NCBI GenBank assembly: GCA_021295715.1
Contig: JAGWBV010000005.1
Location: 86,858-119,740 of the forward strand
From: Candidatus Poribacteria bacterium
GTDB lineage: Bacteria; Poribacteria; WGA-4E; WGA-3G
Direction of reading: 5' to 3'
Length of the DNA: 32,883 bases
Part shown: positions 29,851 through 32,883 of the stretch, piece after piece
How positions within the stretch are numbered: the stretch's first letter is position 1
How the letters are laid out: the number at the start of each line of letters is the position of its first letter
Notes under the pieces: model-generated
Told to the model about the DNA's origin: nothing
The model's database searches: none
What the model saw: only the letters and a program-made list of their open reading frames with translations
Translations under genes and position numbers: made by a program

Positions 29851-31428
29851 ATGAAGAACACTAACGACAGAAACACAGCATCCACACAGCAAGAAACTAT
29901 CCTCATTTTGGATTTCGGGTCGCAGTACACGCAGCTTATTGCCCGACGCATTCGTGAGCAAAACGTCTACTGCGAAATTTATCCGCATACGTTACCTCTT
30001 GCGCAGATAGAAACCATTGCACCAAAGGGAATTATTCTCAGCGGTGGACCCGCAAGCGTCTACGAGGCTGGTGCCCCAAAAATTGATCCAAAACTCTTCG
30101 AGTTGGAAACACCGATATTGGGTATCTGTTACGGTATGCAGCTTATGGCGGCACTGTTAGCAGGTGGAAAGGTCTATCCGGCGATACAACGAGAATATGG
30201 GCACGCACCTCTTCAAGTGCTTGACGCAACCGACCCACTCTTTACAGGACTTTCTTCACGGTTTTCTGCGTGGATGAGCCACGGCGATCGTATTGAGGCA
30301 CCACCCGTTGGATTCCAAACAATCGCAGAAACCCAGAACGCCCCTATCGCGGCTATGGCGGATCCCGCACGCGCGTTTTACGGGTTACAATTCCATCCTG
30401 AGGTTGAACATACCGAGGATGCCGATCAGATTTTGACGAACTTCACGCGTCGTATCTGTGGGTGTTGTAACACGTGGACAATGCGTGCCTTCATCGCCCG
30501 TGCCACAGCTCAAATACAGGAACAGGTCGGAAATGAGCGCGTCCTATGTGCTGTTAGCGGCGGGATCGATTCAATGGTGCTGGCGATGCTTTTACATCAG
30601 GCGATCGGAGATGCGCTTGTACCTGTCTTTGTTGACAATGGTCTCCTCCGGAAGAACGAAGCCGCTGAAGTGCTCAAGACTTGTGAGCAACTCGGTATTC
30701 CGCTCGTCGCTATTGATGCAGTGGAGTCGTTTCTCAATGGGTTGGCGGGAGTGACGGATCCAGAAAAGAAGCGAAAGGTGATTGGGGCACAGTTTATCGA
30801 AACCTTCAAAGCGACGGTGCAAGAATTAGGACACAACTTCCGATTCCTCGCGCAGGGCACGCTCTATCCCGATGTTATAGAGAGTGTTTCTGTGAAGGGA
30901 CCGTCTGCTACGATTAAAACCCACCATAATGTTGGTGGACTTCCATCCGACATGCCGTTTGAACTGCTTGAGCCTTTTAGGGAACTTTTCAAAGACGAAG
31001 TGCGGGCAGTTGGAGCAGAACTAAACGTGCCGGCGTATGTCCTTGGACGACACCCATTTCCGGGACCGGGGCTCGCTGTTCGGATTTTGGGCGAGGTTAC
31101 GCCTGAACGTTTAGAGGTGCTTCGTTCAGCAGACGCTATCTTTATCTCTGAAATCAGAAAAGCGGGGTTATACGACGAAATTTGGCAGGCTTTGGCTGTT
31201 CTTTTGCCTGTCAAAAGCGTTGGCGTGATGGGCGACGCGCGGACGTATGAAAACACAGTCGCGCTCCGCGCCGTCACGAGTAGTGATGCAATGACAGCAG
31301 ATTGGGCACGTATACCGACCGATGTACTCGCCAGAATCTCCAACCGTATCATCAATGAAGTACAAGGCATCAACCGTGTGGTCTACGATATTAGTTCAAA
31401 ACCGCCCAGCACGATTGAATGGGAATAG
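29851..31428 (+). CDS. guaA: GMP synthase (glutamine-hydrolysing)
   Basis: GuaA converts XMP to GMP using ATP and ammonia from glutamine. The class I amidotransferase domain (about 15-200) has the triad C93 in GICYGMQ, H182 and E184 in FHPEVEHT. The ATP-pyrophosphatase domain has the P-loop SGGIDS (236-241; SGGVDS in most members). The C-terminal dimerisation domain contains [33 protein letters not shown] and the terminal [24 protein letters not shown]-like end. At 525 residues it has the standard length and looks fully functional. GAGG (29837-29840) precedes ATG 29851. It converges with the class V aminotransferase gene with a seven-base gap and no visible terminator. Confidence 0.97.
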   Translation: MKNTNDRNTASTQQETILILDFGSQYTQLIARRIREQNVYCEIYPHTLPLAQIETIAPKGIILSGGPASVYEAGAPKIDPKLFELETPILGICYGMQLMAALLAGGKVYPAIQREYGHAPLQVLDATDPLFTGLSSRFSAWMSHGDRIEAPPVGFQTIAETQNAPIAAMADPARAFYGLQFHPEVEHTEDADQILTNFTRRICGCCNTWTMRAFIARATAQIQEQVGNERVLCAVSGGIDSMVLAMLLHQAIGDALVPVFVDNGLLRKNEAAEVLKTCEQLGIPLVAIDAVESFLNGLAGVTDPEKKRKVIGAQFIETFKATVQELGHNFRFLAQGTLYPDVIESVSVKGPSATIKTHHNVGGLPSDMPFELLEPFRELFKDEVRAVGAELNVPAYVLGRHPFPGPGLAVRILGEVTPERLEVLRSADAIFISEIRKAGLYDEIWQALAVLLPVKSVGVMGDARTYENTVALRAVTSSDAMTADWARIPTDVLARISNRIINEVQGINRVVYDISSKPPSTIEWE

Positions 31429-31435
31429 TTTTGCA

Positions 31436-32617
31436 TTACGCTGTATAAACCTGTGATGCAGCGTGAACAGCCGTGCCACGCGCCACGCTGTGCCCTGACG
31501 CAATCAGAAGTTTCTCCAACGCACTCAGCACAAGCATAACGTTTCGTTCATTTGAGGATTCACCCATCAGCCCAATTCGCCACGCCTTTCCAGCAAAGAT
31601 ACCCAAGCCTGCACCGATTTCTATGCCGTAGTCCGTGATGAGGCGTTTCCGAATCGTCGTATCGTCTATGCCGTCAGGAATACGTAATGTAGTGAGCATC
31701 GGTGCGCGGTAGCCTTCTTCGGCTGCAGGTTGCAGACCGATCGCTTTTGCTCCGGCGAGGAGTGCGCGGGCGTTGTGCACATGCCGTTTATAGCGGACAT
31801 CCAATCCCTCTTCCAAGACAACGCGCAATGCTTCCCGCAAGGCGTAGATGAGGGATATTGAAACAGTGTGATGATAACGCCGCTTTTCCTTTTCACCGTG
31901 CCAATAGTTTTCGAGGAGCGTCATATCGAGATAGAAACTCTGGATAGGCGTTTTTCGGTTCCGAATCACCGCAACGGCACGATCACTGAAACTGATCGGT
32001 GAGAGGCCGGGCGGACCGGCGAGACATTTTTGGGTACAACTATATGCAATATCAATGCCGAGAGCATCCATATCTACGGGTTGTCCTCCGAGACTGGTCA
32101 CACAATCTGCGAGGAAAAGGGCACCACTTTGATGGGCAATCTCAACGGCATCTTTCAGGGGTTGCAGGATACCAGTAGAGGTCTCCCCGTGTACCAACGC
32201 AACCAATTTTGGGGTAGACACTTTCCCAACGGCTTCAGCGATTTTTTCGGCAGAGATGTGTGTGCCCCATTCCGCTTCTACCCTTGTCACCACACCACCG
32301 CATCGAGTGGCGATATCGGCTATTCGCTCGCCAAAATACCCTTTGACCCCAACAACGACACCATCACCGGGTTCGACAACGTTGGCAAGCGCGGCTTCCA
32401 TGCCGGCGGTCCCCGTACCGGAGACTGGGAGCGTCAACCTGTTTTCAGTTCCAAAGACCCGGCGGAGCAGCCCAACCGTGTCATCCATCACTTGGACAAA
32501 TTCGGTATCTAAATACCCCAACATCGGGGTTGTCATCGCTTTAAGAACCCGCGCGTTGGCTTCGCTCGGTCCTGGACCGAGTAGCACGCGCGGTGACACT
32601 ATTAATTCATCATACAC
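31436..32617 (-). CDS. Class V aminotransferase, serine-pyruvate/alanine-glyoxylate type
   Basis: This 393-residue PLP enzyme transfers amino groups between serine or alanine and glyoxylate or pyruvate. It starts LLGPGPSEANARVLKAM, a hallmark of the family, with SGTGTAGMEAAL (66-77) binding the cofactor phosphate, D171 in FLADCVTSLGG, and the PLP lysine K197 in SCTQKCLAGPPG. The C-terminal part has GIEIGAGLG and WRIGLMG. The start is GTG 32617 with an AAGGAAAA site nine to ten bases upstream; an overlapping ATG is out of frame. The exact amino donor cannot be told. A glycine/serine or photorespiration-like glyoxylate role is usual. Confidence 0.92.
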   Translation of the reverse strand: MYDELIVSPRVLLGPGPSEANARVLKAMTTPMLGYLDTEFVQVMDDTVGLLRRVFGTENRLTLPVSGTGTAGMEAALANVVEPGDGVVVGVKGYFGERIADIATRCGGVVTRVEAEWGTHISAEKIAEAVGKVSTPKLVALVHGETSTGILQPLKDAVEIAHQSGALFLADCVTSLGGQPVDMDALGIDIAYSCTQKCLAGPPGLSPISFSDRAVAVIRNRKTPIQSFYLDMTLLENYWHGEKEKRRYHHTVSISLIYALREALRVVLEEGLDVRYKRHVHNARALLAGAKAIGLQPAAEEGYRAPMLTTLRIPDGIDDTTIRKRLITDYGIEIGAGLGIFAGKAWRIGLMGESSNERNVMLVLSALEKLLIASGHSVARGTAVHAASQVYTA

Positions 32618-32672
32618 TTTTTAATTTTCCTTTTTTAATTTTTCCTTGCGGATTTTTAATTTTTCCTTGTGG
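32618..32672 (-). repeat. Triple A/T-rich repeat carrying ribosome-site-like sequences
   Basis: On the minus strand, AAGGAAAAATTAAAAA or a shortened form of it occurs three times in tandem just before the GTG start of the aminotransferase gene. Each copy includes AAGGAAAA, a plausible Shine-Dalgarno sequence. The array may set translation efficiency or vary in copy number. Confidence 0.5.
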
Positions 32673-32848
32673 TTAAATAACGTGCGTTGGGGCTTCAGTG
32701 TGCGTTCCCGAAATCCACCTGCGTGTTTTTGCTTGGGTATTTCTGCGTATTGTTGCAGGCTACCGTTTTGGTCTAATACCATTTCTGAATACTCCAACAC
32801 CTTCGCTAGTGCTGTGTCACTCCTAAAATGATGGATGTGGGCAGCCAC
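32621..32848 (-). CDS. Doubtful small reading frame upstream of the class V aminotransferase
   Basis: The 75-residue frame starts at 32848 and its stop lies three bases before the GTG of the aminotransferase gene. The N-terminal codons fall inside a dispersed palindrome (32839-32866), and the last 16 residues (rich in K and E) are encoded by the triple repeat. The middle (about DTALAKVLEYSEMVLDQNG) looks protein-like. There is no clear ribosome site. It may be a decayed gene fragment or a chance frame. Confidence 0.2.
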   Translation of the reverse strand: MAAHIHHFRSDTALAKVLEYSEMVLDQNGSLQQYAEIPKQKHAGGFRERTLKPQRTLFNHKEKLKIRKEKLKKEN

Positions 32849-32866
32849 AAGGGACTGCCCCTACAG
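32839..32866. repeat. Dispersed palindromic repeat, copy 3 (inverted orientation)
   Basis: GGGCAG (32839-32844) and CTGCCC (32855-32860) arms around a loop containing CACAAGGGA, followed by CCTACA. Read on the minus strand this is TGTAGGGGCAG, then a CTTGTGG loop and CTGCCC, which matches the layout of the copies at 16441 and 27287. Confidence 0.55.
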
Positions 32867-32883
32867 GGAAAATCCCTTCAACC

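Noticed and set aside
1-32883. tRNA or rRNA genes
   Set aside because: I looked for T-loop (GGTTCGAATCC-like) and 16S/23S signatures on both strands and saw none; a tRNAscan or Infernal run would settle it.

Overview
The window looks like chromosome from an uncultured environmental bacterium, most likely a Candidatus Poribacteria-type sponge or marine lineage. This rests on my recognition of the gene mix: a DUF6785/DUF6784 membrane protein, phytanoyl-CoA dioxygenase, several Gfo/Idh/MocA and sugar-phosphate-isomerase proteins, DUF4398 lipoproteins, IS1341-type tnpB elements and dispersed short palindromes. No rRNA or tRNA marker is present, so the assignment is inference. There are about 28 protein genes on both strands. 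Promoters, where visible, are ordinary sigma70 type.

Layout. 1-94: right end of a TnpB-only IS200/IS605-type element whose left part lies outside the window. 125-4319: a lone YgiT/MqsA-type zinc-finger protein, then leftward genes for a DUF6785 membrane protein, an MNT-HepT fusion coupled to it, and an orphan dehydrogenase E1-alpha. 4451-11360: accessory metabolism, comprising an SRAP protein, an SDR oxidoreductase, a small unknown protein with a PhyH dioxygenase, a TPR lipoprotein, a sugar-phosphate isomerase/epimerase, and two divergently transcribed Gfo/Idh/MocA proteins with back-to-back promoters. 11532-16425: a sulfur block with a siroheme sulfite/nitrite reductase fused to a helical region and a TusA-like domain, a HigB/HigA-type toxin-antitoxin pair lying in the middle, a conserved 192-residue protein of unknown function, and a MoeB/ThiF-like E1 enzyme. 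16600-17950: a second, nearly complete TnpB element, inserted at the 3' end of an aminotransferase gene.

17751-20952 is a leftward operon (HAD hydrolase, TIGR01777 epimerase, aminotransferase). Divergent from it, 21244-24448 encodes a membrane histidine kinase and a PorX-like response regulator with a PglZ/alkaline-phosphatase domain. 24778-27172 is a housekeeping block (ribonuclease G/E, L21, L27) with a consensus promoter before rplU and a strong terminator after rpmA. 27346-29838 holds two DUF4398-type lipoproteins, the larger ending in an OmpA-like domain, and a small unknown protein. guaA (29851-31428) converges on a class V aminotransferase (31436-32617).

How the genes may work together. 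The sulfur block could couple sulfide production by the reductase to a TusA/E1 sulfur relay. The kinase/PorX pair is a two-component system of the kind that controls type IX secretion in Bacteroidota. The most unusual observations are: (1) the TnpB element appears to use its target TTGAC as the -35 box of its own promoter; (2) this copy has lost the right-end hairpin kept by the copy at the window start; (3) its insertion adds about 65 antisense-encoded residues to an aminotransferase; (4) the reductase-TusA fusion sits with an uncharacterised protein and an E1 enzyme; (5) the HEPN motif of the MNT-HepT fusion has lost its histidine; (6) one Gfo/Idh/MocA protein lacks the family's catalytic lysine.
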